Origin: Lingula anatina
Lineage: Eukaryota; Brachiopoda; Lingulata; Lingulida; Lingulidae
Assembly (NCBI RefSeq): GCF_001039355.2
Contig: NW_019775982.1
Location: 115,795 to 147,970, forward strand
Reading direction: 5' to 3'
Length of the DNA: 32,176 bases
In this document: positions 1-10,006 of the stretch, one piece after another
Position numbering within the stretch: position 1 is the stretch's first letter
Layout of the letters: each line of letters opens with the position of its first letter
The notes under the pieces: generated by a model
Told to the model about the DNA's origin: nothing
Database searches by the model: none
The model's input: only the letters and a program-made list of their open reading frames with translations
Made by a program: the position numbers and the translations under genes

Positions 1-267
1 AGTTTTGTCTTAAATTAAGCTGCTACACTGTATTCCGTGCGTTTAAAATTTAACCGTCTGTAAAAACAGCAATAATGGATTACTAGCAACACTTACGTTA
101 CGCAATGAAGCACCGAAAATGGGTGAAGAAAATGTGTCTCAGTAATGCGTGTTTGCCACTCATAATGCACTGTACTTTGTTTGAATAAGCAATAAACTAT
201 TTGTGATCTTAGGTTATCCATTGTTCGTTATCAGAGTTAACAGATTCTTTGTGTGATTTTTTTTCAG

Positions 268-345
268 AATCCCAAGAGTGGATGCCTTAGTGAGCACAGA
301 ACAGATATCACCATTGGTCTACATATGTCAGGAAGAATGTTATAA
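268..345 (+). CDS. Weak candidate terminal exon on the plus strand
   Basis: A strong pyrimidine tract and acceptor (TTTTTTTTCAG) is followed by 25 open codons (NPKSGCLSEHRTDITIGLHM and on) to TAA at 343-345. An AATAAA lies at 422-427, a fitting distance for a poly(A) signal. No similarity recognised. If real, a plus-strand gene enters from the left and converges with the protease. Bases 1-267 and 346-560 show nothing else. Confidence 0.2.
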   Translation, partial: NPKSGCLSEHRTDITIGLHMSGRML

Positions 346-560
346 TTATGAACTTTGTGTTACACTGAACTTCATTTTGTTAAATTTTGTATTTAACTGA
401 ACTTTATTGTGTTAAAATAATAATAAAAAAATAATAGTTCTGATAAAAAACTACAATCTGGAACATTCTTTAGATCAACTTTGTTCAGTGTGTGTCCCAT
501 ATGACAGAGTTACAGTAAATAAAATATGTGCATTATTCCTCTGTGTTTGTCAATTCCATT

Positions 561-786
561 TTAAAAGCATGTGAAAGTGGTGTGCCCCTCATGAATGAAG
601 TGTGTATGGATAATAGCAAAAATATTGTTATTATTTACATGATTATAAAAAGTTTTTGTACCCGCGTCAATAACGTTACCGTGACCCACATATTCACCAT
701 TTTTATTAATTATGAAATGTGGATTAAATTCTTCAAAACCAGTTTTGAAGCATTGAGACAACACCCCCTTATGATTTAAACTAAAA
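561..786 (-). CDS. Candidate terminal exon of an unrecognised protein, or gene relic
   Basis: On the minus strand an acceptor (TGTTTTCAG, ending at 787) opens a 74-codon frame that closes with TAA at 561-563. It includes GFEEFNPHFIINKNGEYVGH and then GNVIDAGTKTFYNHV, and ends IHTHFIHEGHTTFTCF. The composition (Gly, Asn, His, aromatic residues in a natural-looking order) is more protein-like than the plus-strand frame over the same bases. I do not recognise the family. It lies downstream of the protease exons on the same strand, but its phase does not fit the last protease exon found, so it may be a separate gene or a decayed copy. Confidence 0.3.
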
Positions 787-1389
787 CTGAAAACATTCCA
801 TTAGACTTTCATTAGTTTGTGCAAAATATATTACCCAGGGTAACGCGTCTTGGATTTGGTGGGTATAGCTGTTCAACTCTCCTGTGTGCCCTAAAAAGGG
901 CAGCTGCTGTTTCCCTTTTTATGAAATGATAAACTGTGATGGTGTAGCTATCACATCGCAAAATTACAGCTTCCCAGAGAAAGTTTGAAATTTTCGGTCA
1001 AATTCAACATTTTGTAACCACTAGCAAAGAATGACAGAAAAGGAAATTTTTTTATTCATGGTTATGCCGCACTGTAAATTATTCTACGGTTATGGGGTAT
1101 GCCTAACTGAAAAGACAAAAATCACTCCCATTAAAAGAAGTACTGAGATTCACTTTTTCTGTTGAAAGTACAATCGTTAATGCTAGAAGCAATCACAAAT
1201 ACATGTACACTCTCTCTTTTATTGTCTCATAAGTATAGCGTCCACAACTAAACAATGATGTGCTACCAGTCAATGGTGCTTTGCAGCTACACGTAGCTAC
1301 ACTACCAATATATTTGTAGATATCAGTTAGCACGGATAAGTTGTTTAATCAAATCTTACTGTTAAGTACTTAGGAGCTGGCATATTTAC
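787..1389 (-). other. Sequence downstream of the last protease exon, no feature
   Basis: I searched the minus strand for the expected GxGS-I-V-AAGNG block and the GTS motif of S8 proteases and found neither. Probably intron. Confidence 0.4.
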
Positions 1390-4064
1390 CTCTCTCACAC
1401 CATGACTTAGAGCCCTTTTAATAATCTCTGGGAGTCTGTTGGCTATAGTACCGCTTCCTGACGATACCCAGCTATTGCTAAATATCGAGATTGAATCTAG
1501 TTCATGCACGAGGGCTTGTGCAATCTCGTCAGCCTTTAACGTGCGCTGTGCAGAATCACTTAAAAGCTGGATATCTGGAATCCATGGACAGCGAACTTAA
1601 ATTACATTATTTTTTAAGCTGTAAGACTTAAAATATCCATGATGTTACTTTTTTCTTAAGAAATATGATATTTTGATTTAAAAGATTTGATATCACCGTT
1701 TTAAGGGCGTTAGCAAGACAGGCAGACATAAATAAGCAAACTTGAGGAAGTTGTGAAAACTATTTTGTTTAATACCTATAACACAACATGCATTCTTCAA
1801 AACTAGTGGTTTACAGATAACAATTATGGTAACGAATAACTGCAAAGCAAACAGGGCTCTGTGTTTATAATACTGCCATCTTCTTATATATGAAGTACCG
1901 TCATTGCTCCAAGTAAAGTGCGTTTGTGTATGCGTTAGTTAGAACACCTAGTATGCCATAAATATGCTATAAATTAAAAAAAAACTGAGGTATAAACACA
2001 CTAAGGGTCGTTTAATTTTTAAAAACTTGCCGACATCTCAAACATAGACATACCTGCAATTTTAGCATCTGGTGCCACTCCTATTCCACATATTTTATTG
2101 ATTTTTCCACTTAAGACTCCAGCAACTTTGGTTCCATGATCTCTAATAAACAAGAAAAGGCACAAGCATTAAATGAACTGAGCATTCCATGTACAGGGAC
2201 CTCGCTGAATCATACTGTAAAATAACAATAAGGTTGACTGATAATTTACTGTTACATGGGAAAAGGCTACAACTTTAAAATAGAAGCGCATAGTGCTAGG
2301 CCCATTCAGATGGTGCACTTATCATTTAAAATAAATAACCTTTATTAAAATTTACCTTCTGCTTGGGGTACTATTTAAAAACGAGACGCTAAGACTTCTA
2401 ACCTGTAAATATTTTAGAACACATCTGAAAACATACACACAATACTTCACGCAACTCCAACAGCCTGTTAAACTAGGAATTAAAACATAAAACATAAAAG
2501 GAAAACATATTGCATGTGTATTACATGAAAAAGTGTAATTTTAATCCATAAAATTTTATCTTATATCTGAACCATTATTTTAAACAATAAATTAATTATA
2601 GCTCTCCCTTACAACATTCACATCTGGATTATCCACGATCCCGCTGTCAACAACGCCAATAACAATACCTTCGCCAGTAAAACATTTTGACCAAGAAGCC
2701 ATTACATTCAGATCATAGTCATTTTTATCTGAATTGTTCTGCAAATAACCAATAGAGGTAATAGAATATTAAAAAGTGACATATATGTAAGGTAAAGTAT
2801 GTGTTATTTTGTGAACAAGTTCTTCTTTTAAAACTGATATTTCATTGAATCCTTACGGTTTGCTAAGCAATTATTGTAAAAATGTGTCCATGTGTGCTTA
2901 CCAGATACCACTGATCAGGCCACAGTGGGTCGCGTAGAGAGATCACAGAGCAGTTCGAATGCGTGGTAGATGGGGAAGAGGCAAGGAGTTCAAGTTCAGG
3001 CATGTGTGTTTGTTTTTCTGCCCATCGTATCTAAAGATGCATTAGAATAAATTAATCGCATTATTTTGATTATATTTACATTCACAGGAACTCAGGTATG
3101 TTCCAGTTTTGAAAAAAAAATCACGTATGCGTACATTAAAAGACTTAACAGTGACCAAATATCATGCTGTGTTATCAAGAAAGTCATATTAAGCACATTC
3201 TATTTTATAATCAGGTTGATTTAGATAAAAATGCTTACTTACTGGACACAAACACTGTACATCACATAAACCCTGACACCATACCAACATACCCTAAGAT
3301 CACTGAGTATTCTCTGTTGCAGTAGTGTGTCTGACTTTCCATTCCCGAAGTCAATGCGAAAATGGTTCCCAAACATCTGAAATATAATTCATCACCTAAG
3401 TAATTATAATGTAGAATAATTATCCATTTTCGATTTTCGTGATGTCAGTATTTTTTCGAATTGATTGGCCCAAGTCGGTCTTTTGAACGGTGACATATAA
3501 CATATATTAAACCACTGTATGTCGGAACACATGTAATACTAATAAAGGTAAAGAGTAAAAGACGTTGATAATTACTTGTGGTACAAGACGTATACTGACT
3601 GTGCGCAGCATATTTAAAAGCTTATAATTACTATATTTTTGTTGATTTAACAAAACACCTTATTACCACTTTTTGAAGTAGAACCATTCTTATTTGCTAC
3701 TTTTTTCAATACCAAAAGATCAGATCACAGTTATGTACTCTGTGTATTAAAATACTGTAAGCGGCCTAGAATAATCAAAGCAAAAACCAAATCCCGTGTG
3801 CTTACAAGTATAAAAAAATCGTGATTTGGTTTATAAAAATATCTGTTGACTAAACACTTCAAAATGTACCTTTCTAACACTTTTTAACTTCATCTCCTTT
3901 GCTAGAAGAGGAATATGACTTTCATTATGTAGTTCAATCACCCATCTGGATGTCCCCACTTTGCTGTAAAATAAGTGCAATCTCGTGGACAGTACATGGA
4001 TGACAGATATCAAAAATATAAAAATATAAAACAGAATTAGACAAAAATTTCCTTGATATAGGCC

Positions 4065-4111
<47 letters not shown>

Positions 4112-4387
4112 GAAAATCAATACACAGAACCATATATAAATATATATTGAAAGTAAAAGTGTTTTTCCTGTATGAGTATATATATATATATATATATATA
4201 ATAAAAAGAAAAAAAGAGCAGCAGCTATTTTGCCCCGACAGGTTACATTGCATCTTCAGGTGGTTATATATATATATATATATATATCTTAAAAAAGAAA
4301 AATTCCTTACCTTTGAAAAGTGTCTAAAGGGTGTGTTTGTAAAGAATTAAACAGAAATGTCCACAAAATCCAGTGCAAGTTCCCCAT
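1390..4387 (-). CDS. subtilisin/kexin-family (S8) proprotein-convertase-like protease, N-terminal part, 8 exons, 3' end not seen
   Basis: Likely a secreted Ca-dependent serine protease (family knowledge). Exons in order: 4311-4387 (ATG at 4385-4387), 3870-3963, 3293-3376, 2902-3030, 2613-2738, 2356-2370, 2054-2142, 1390-1574. The first five join in frame to 170 residues. DPLWPDQWYL (119-128) and DLNVMASWSK are convertase landmarks at the catalytic-domain entry; GIVIGVVDSGI carries the catalytic Asp (residue 159); RDHGTKVAGVLSG carries the catalytic His; GIGVAPDAKIA and SIFSNSW follow. Between 2613 and 2370 the phases do not match (0 versus 2), so one exon is missing from my model or the gene is damaged. 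The Asn and Ser motifs are not found left of 1390. Family membership is confident; the subgroup is not, because the GPxDDG run typical of furin after SxSW is replaced by VSSGSGT. Confidence 0.85.
2356..2370 (-). CDS. 15-nt microexon of the S8 protease
   Basis: Sense strand reads AAATAG|TACCCCAAGCAGAAG|GTAAAT. Joined to exon 2054-2142 it yields TPSRRDHGT, the expected lead-in to the catalytic His (family members have DPxP shortly before HGT). It needs two bases from an upstream exon, which the phase-0 end of exon 2613-2738 does not give. Confidence 0.5.
3293..4387 (-). CDS. Signal peptide and prodomain exons of the S8 protease
   Basis: Exon 4311-4387 starts MGNLHWILWTFLFNSLQ, a short hydrophobic leader typical of a signal peptide. 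The ATG sits one base after TTTTGCAG, so an upstream non-coding exon is likely. Exon 3870-3963 gives SRWVIELHNESHIPLLAKEM, and 3293-3376 gives MFGNHFRIDFGNG, matching the layout of the convertase prodomain (beta strand, helix, then FGxxxxF). Splice joins AG|C, AAG|ATG and AGG|ATA keep frame. The 91 residues between the leader and the catalytic landmark are a normal prodomain length. Confidence 0.75.
3964..4310. repeat. Intron of the protease with three microsatellites
   Basis: Holds an (ATT)n run at 4065-4111 and (TA)n runs at 4177-4202 and 4265-4287. The two (TA)n runs flank about 60 bp. Otherwise intron sequence. The remaining protease introns (1575-2053, 2371-2612, 3377-3869) show no repeats that I can name. 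Confidence 0.9.
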
Positions 4388-4512
4388 TCTGCAAAACAAC
4401 AAAGAACACTAAAAATGTGCCAAAACACATATCTTTCTGAAGCATATTTATACATGAAACACCTGACTGTAGCAAACGCAACTTTTATATGCTATGTGGC
4501 ATAAATATGTAT

Positions 4513-4989
4513 GCAGGGTCGTAGCCTCGGGGGGGGGGGGGGGGGGAGGGGGGGGAGGGGGGGGGGCGGCCCCCCCCCCCCCCCTGGGATGTGAGGTGCA
4601 AAAGAATGATCGCAAAGGTAAAAAAAATTGCAAAGTTGGTATCACTTCTGTGAGAAAATGCACTCATGGCCACTAGACAATCATGCAGCAATCTGTTTAC
4701 AAAGGTGTACTGTTGTTAGCCAACTCAGTTCATGCCAAAAAGCTCACCCTCCCTTAGGGAGCTATGCCCCAGGCTGTTATCAGGTTATTGTTAACCCACA
4801 CTTTCTGACTTCTGATTGAGCACTAAATAACAGTTAAAATGCACCAGAATGCAGTATTATACATAGAGTTTTAAAAAATTTTCCACACCGTGGGAGGACA
4901 CCCCCTCCCACACTCTCGCCCCTCGGGGGCTTCGCCCCCTCATGTCCGCTTACTGCCCCCCTGGCATTTTGCTCAGGCTACGGCCTTGC
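4513..4989. mobile_element. Non-autonomous inverted-repeat element with long G and C runs
   Basis: Ends are near-perfect inverted repeats: GCAGGGTCGTAGCCT at 4513-4527 and AGGCTACGGCCTTGC at 4975-4989 (13 of 15 pair). Just inside the left end are G runs (4529-4566) followed directly by a C run (4569-4584), which could fold back or form a G-quadruplex. Near the right end is a GGGGG-CTTCG-CCCCC hairpin at 4925-4939. No transposase frame. The CAGGG-like end would suit hAT, but no 8-bp target duplication is visible, so the superfamily is open. Confidence 0.6.
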
Positions 4990-5837
4990 TATGCCTGCCA
5001 CACAGCATACAAAAGTCACTGTTTTTAACATGGGTCACTGTTTTGGGAATAAAAGAAATCCTTACAACCAAATTTTGTATCGACATGTTATTTTTGACCT
5101 TTATAACTTAAACAATGAGTATTTGTGCAAGCGACAGACGACTTGGCTAAAAGAATCCTTGCAGCATCCCTTCAGAAATGTCAGTTCAATGGGGGAATCA
5201 TGGGCATTAGAATTTATTTGTTATATATTCCATTATAATGCACTTAATACGTTTCAATGCACTTAAAAGGTTGATATTGTAAAATTTTAAGAATAACAAT
5301 ACTAAAATTATGCAAAGTCCGTTTTAAAGTTTAAATACATTTATCGTAAAAATTTTTAAAAATGCATTTTTAGGGAATCTAAAATTGTCCTATTTCAGTT
5401 CTATTATAAAAGGGCAGTTTGCTCTTTAATTTTCAGACGTGACGTAGTGATTGAGTGATTTTGGATATTGTGTCAGTGGTGGGAAATAAACAAACGGGGA
5501 TTCAAATAAACTTGAAATTGAAGGGTGTTCTGCAGTTTGCAGAAACAGAAAATATGGTGTTATGATAAATATCCAAGATTTACATAAACATGTTATGAAA
5601 TAATAGAAAAGTGACATCCTCTTTTTAAAGTTATTTTTGAAAGAGTGATATTGTATCATGATACTGAAAAATTTATGTGTAGGAACTATAAATTAGGCCG
5701 ACCGGACAAATTCATACAAAGGTGGAATATGCCTACCCAGCCTATACAAGAAAAATAACAAAGAGGGAAATAATTTTCAACACTGATATGTTGTAAAGTA
5801 ATTAAACCAAATGAAAGAGAATGACAGCGATCGCATC
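4990..5837. other. Intergenic, nothing recognised
   Basis: AT-rich with only short chance frames on both strands. No repeats beyond a short duplication of GTCACTGTTTT near 5014 and 5034. Confidence 0.6.
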
Positions 5838-6000
5838 CAGAACAGCGGAGTAACAGATTCGCGGATCATATATATATAGCGACCCGCTTACAAAGCTTGC
5901 TGCTATAATTCTCGAATAGATTCCCCCACAGGGAATACGCAACAAGCATTCAAGTGGGTAGGCCATATCTGATCCGCGGATATGTTAGTCCGCTGTTATA
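5838..6000 (+). mobile_element. Palindromic miniature element, copy 1
   Basis: The ends pair imperfectly over about 28 bp: AGAACAGCGGAGTAACAG at the left against CTGATCC...TTAGTCCGCTGTT at the right. A diverged second copy in reverse orientation lies at 18781-18940. The two share the ends and an internal GCAACAAGCATTCAAGTG, which shows a dispersed family rather than a chance hairpin. About 160 bp, no coding capacity. Confidence 0.7.
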
Positions 6001-6795
6001 AACGCGCTCAGAATGTTGGTGAAAGTTGCTACTCTATCCTGTGGTATATTGTTCGTGGTTCTGTGTATTGATTTTCTAATAAATATTGGGGTATAAATAG
6101 AACTGCCCTGTCTCCATAAATTCATTTATTCCAGAGTGGTTGAATATAAATTTGTAGTAAAATGAAATTACAGTACCACTACTTGGTTTAAACTGACAAA
6201 TAAGAGCTTCAGTTTATATGTTTAAAAATGAAGCAGTATAATTCCAAATACGTTACTCTTTCTGTGTGACACTTAGAACCTTTTGATTTTGATATCCCTT
6301 CGTACGGCCACCTGTACGTTTCATCATCATCTGAGACGGGCCACTCAACTTAAAAGTGAACATTAAAGTCACGTCAGTGACGCATTCATTTTGTGCAATT
6401 TTATTCATAATTTTAATTGCCCCATAATTTAATTGTCTTATATTACAGTACCCCTCCATTATGGAAAGAAATCAAAAGTAGTTAAAAGTAATAAATAAAA
6501 TAGTTATGCAAAATTACACAAAATGTTCAAAGGTTCACTTTTAGTGGATTGATCAAGATAATACACGAATGCAGTGCTACGATGGAGTTAATTGATCACT
6601 ATATTCAACCTCGGTGGAATTGTCACTATTTTACCTGATAACCTACCCATTTAGTTATAAAACGATGATAAAATGCAGTGTCGTAGTGATTTTTGCTGCG
6701 TATTTGTACTTCAAACACAAAGAAGGGTGAATTTAAGAAACGCCCATTTGGCTCAAGCATTGCGAATGTTTAAAAGAAGATACAAAAAATGGTAT
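6001..6795. other. Intergenic, nothing recognised
   Basis: No convincing frames or repeats on either strand. Confidence 0.5.
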
Positions 6796-9442
6796 TAGTC
6801 CGGTGGCTTAAGGAAAAAATCGTGACAAGGAGGATAAAAGCACCAAATTTGGCATGTGGTTTTGACATTCTAAATCAAATTAGAGCCGTTTGGTCAAAAA
6901 TTCCAAAATGACCGCCAATTTGTGAAATTTTATAGAAAGATATACATACCTATGTTGATTTTTATCAAATAAAGTGTTTTCTACATCCCTATTACCTGTT
7001 GTATGCATATATGTCAGATAACAAACGATTGTCCTTGTACTTTTTGAAAAATCCAAGATGACCGCCGTATGGCATAGGAACATGTGCCAACTAGGAAGAT
7101 GCATTGTCCACTATCTAATCAATGTTGTTTCTGAGTGTTTTCCACATCCTTATTACTCAGATAATATATTTCTGGTGAGTAACTAACCTAAGCATTACGA
7201 GAAAATCCAAGATGGCCGCCATGTCAAAAGAATACTAGTGTACACATTGGGCTTCTTCTGCCAGAGAGATATCATATGAATTAATAAATAAAGTTTGTTT
7301 CTGAGTATTTTCCACATCCTTTTAATCCATATAATATATATGTGATGAGAATGTTATGTGCATCCTTAACATTTTGAAAACAAAACAAAATGGCAGCCAT
7401 TAGCCATAAGAGGTGGGGTTCAGTTACGTAATGTCTGCAAGAGATAGGCTTTCCTTAAAATGAAGCTTTATTCAGGTATATATTCAGTTTGTTTTTTCAG
7501 TGTTTTCATATCATTATTATCCCATGATACACATCTGTTAGGTAATAAATGTGTATATTTGATCATATGGGGAAATCCAAGATGGCCTTATTTTCCCATG
7601 GGAAAACTGGTGCATTGGATTTTATAAGTACTCCAAGGCAAATGAAGGTAATCGTGATATTTTGTCAAAATACAGGGTAAACACTTGTTACCCACCAGAT
7701 AGATATATATCAAAGTTAAAAAAAGAATGTGGTAAATACCGAGAACAAAATTCATTTTTGAATCCAGGCAGTAGTTGACTGTATTCCTATTGTGAATTGC
7801 AGCAATCTTCGATTTTCTCAAATTCGTAAGATGCACACTTGCTACACACCATGCAGATTTATATAGAGTAAGGTTAATAAGAATGTCAACATGTTTGGAC
7901 GTCAAAAGGCTTAATTTCATGTTGGAATTAATGTCTGAACTGTTCCATTAATTGACATCCATGTGCATTTGAATGATATATTCCTATGACAACTGGCAGC
8001 TATCTTGGGTTTTCCCCGAATAGTACTCAAGGATGATGCACTTTCTACACTCACTCACTCAGTCTTTCATAAGGGTAAAAATAATGTGAAAAACACTTTA
8101 AAACAATCTAAAGTTAACAACATTTAAAATGTACTCAGTGTATCCCTGACATTATTTGAAGTATGTGTGCGAATATTCTTATGACAAAAGGCAGACATCT
8201 TGATTTTTTTTCCAGAATACCCAAAGATAAACACATGCTACAGACCAGGTATACATCATAGGGGTAATAATAAATGGTATAAAACATTTTTAGAACAAAC
8301 CTATGGCAATGTAATTGTATAATTAAACATATGTCTCTCTAGCAGCAATTGAAACCCACCAATTAGTCAAATTGTAGCCATCTTGGATTTTCTCAAAATA
8401 TCCAAGGATGCACACTATTTACCCACCAGATATACCAGTATATCAGAGGACTAATAAGGATGAGCAAAGCTTGAGAAGCAAATACAATTTGTAATAAACA
8501 CTATTTCACCCTGGTAGTAGTTGAAAGCCATGGACGTACATTTGAAATAGTATTCCTATGGCTAATGACGGCCATCTGGGATTTTCTCAAAATGACCAAA
8601 TATGCACATTTATTACCTGCTAGATATGTATCACTGTATAATAATACTGTGTCAAACACTAAAAAATAAACTGAATTTGAAAGTGGATAATGTTTTTCCT
8701 AGCTGGCATTAGTTCCGATCGACCCCTTGTACTACTAGAAATTTCCTTTGGCATATAGCGGCCATCTTGGAGTTATTAAAAATGACCAAGAATACATGTT
8801 AGTTAGTCACCACATACATATTATGAGGGTGGTAAGGATGTGAAAAACACTCAGAAACAAACTTAATCTGATAGTAGAAAATTATCTTTCCAGTTGCCAT
8901 TAATTGAACCCCCGTCTACCGGTACTAGTATTGCTATGGCACATGGCAGCCATCTTGGAATTTCCCACTTGCTAGTTACACATCACATACATATTATGTG
9001 GGCAACAAAGAAGTGGAAAAATCGCAGAAACAGACTTAATTTGATAGTGGAAACATATCTTTCTAGCTGGCATTAGTTGTGCCCTTGTCTTCCTATGGCT
9101 GTTTCTATGGCATATGGCGGCCATCTTGGATATTTTCAAAAAGTCCAAGGGAATTCCTTTGCTATTTGACATATATGCATAATATGGGTAATAAGAATGT
9201 GGAAAACACTGAGAAAATACTTTATTTGATAAAAATCAACAAAGGTATGTATATATGTATTTCTATAGAATTCCACAAATTGGTGGCTATTTTGGATTTT
9301 TGACCAAAAGGTAAAATTTTTCCGTGGGCAACGGCTCTTATTTGACTGAGTATGTCAAAAGGTACCTACACGCAAAATTTGGTGCTTTTATCCGCCGTGT
9401 TTCGATTTGGTCTTTTTTTTCCCCTAAGCCACCGGACTATAT
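6796..9442. mobile_element. 2.6 kb fold-back element: giant inverted repeat built from a tandem ~150-190 bp unit
   Basis: The left end (TAGTCCGGTGGCTTAAGG, then GGATAAAAGCACCAAATTT) is matched in reverse complement at the right end (AAATTTGGTGCTTTTATCC, then CCTAAGCCACCGGACTA). Pairing continues inward for hundreds of bases. Each arm is itself an array of a unit marked by TCCAAGATGGCCGCCAT or a decayed version. Left-arm copies near 6900, 7049, 7204, 7384, 7573 point one way. Right-arm copies near 7800, 7988, 8190, 8371, 8562, 8753, 8940, 9112, 9280 point the other. Outer copies of opposite arms match best. No transposase frame. This fits a Foldback-type DNA element whose terminal repeats expanded in tandem. 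Confidence 0.8.
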
Positions 9443-9665
9443 GCGATGCACGTCTTGGCGCATATGTGTATGTACAAAGCACGGAAGAATAGTATTTTCA
9501 ACATCCATGGATAGAACCTTAAATGAAATAATGCAAGGCACATTCAATCAACACGGGATATTAAGTGCATAAATACGATAGGAAAATGTGTAAATAAAAC
9601 GTTAACGCGTTACTGGATAACCGTGGCATAAGGAATATTGATACAGTGATAAGAATGTGATAAGA
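9443..9665. other. Short spacer between repeats
   Basis: No feature recognised. Confidence 0.5.
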
Positions 9666-9869
9666 CAGAAAAGTACATTAAGTTTCATAAATCGGGGGCC
9701 AGTCACATTGCTCCATTTATATTGGCTCTGTTCCAGAAAAGTACATTAAGTTTCATAAATCGGGGGCCAGTCACATTGCTCCATTTATATTGGCTCTGTT
9801 CCAGAAAAGTACATTAAGTTTCATAAATCGTGAGCCAGTCACATTGCTCCATTTATATTGGCTCTGTTC
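9666..9869 (+). repeat. Three tandem copies of a 68-bp unit
   Basis: Copies start at 9666, 9734 and 9802 with CAGAAAAGTACATTAAG. The first two are identical over the unit; the third changes GGGGGCC to GTGAGCC. The unit ends with CACATTGCTCCATTTATATT, the same sequence that opens the element at 10971. A fourth partial start (CAGAA) lies at 9870. Confidence 0.95.
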
Positions 9870-10006
9870 CAGAACGCTTAATGCTTATCTAATCGTTAAG
9901 GTAAACGGAGCTTCGTGACTGTCAACCAGCTTCAGTACGATTAAAGCTGCCGTCACGTGTGTACACTGTTGACGTGATCAGACCGCCGTATGAAAATAGG
10001 ATTCTA
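9840..10006 (+). mobile_element. Short copy of a repeat, internally deleted relative to 10971-11630
   Basis: Left part CACATTGCTCCATTTATATT to GGTAAACGGAG and right part TACGATTAAAGCTGCCGTCA to AAAATAGGATTCTA both recur at 10971-11066 and 11556-11626. Here only about 25 bp separates them; there about 490 bp does. The ends are not inverted repeats of each other. TCACGTGTGTACACTG followed by TTGACGTGA forms a nested palindrome in both copies. Confidence 0.75.

Noticed and set aside
3831-4253. 140-residue frame on the minus strand with long Ile/Tyr runs
   Set aside because: Most of it is translated (TA)n and (ATT)n microsatellite; only the end (3870-3963) is a real exon of the protease, in the same frame.
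4448-4691. Overlapping frames with poly-Gly or poly-Pro
   Set aside because: Translation of the G/C runs of the inverted-repeat element.
9666-9869. Regular direct repeats that might suggest a CRISPR array
   Set aside because: Copies abut without unique spacers and the DNA is animal nuclear.
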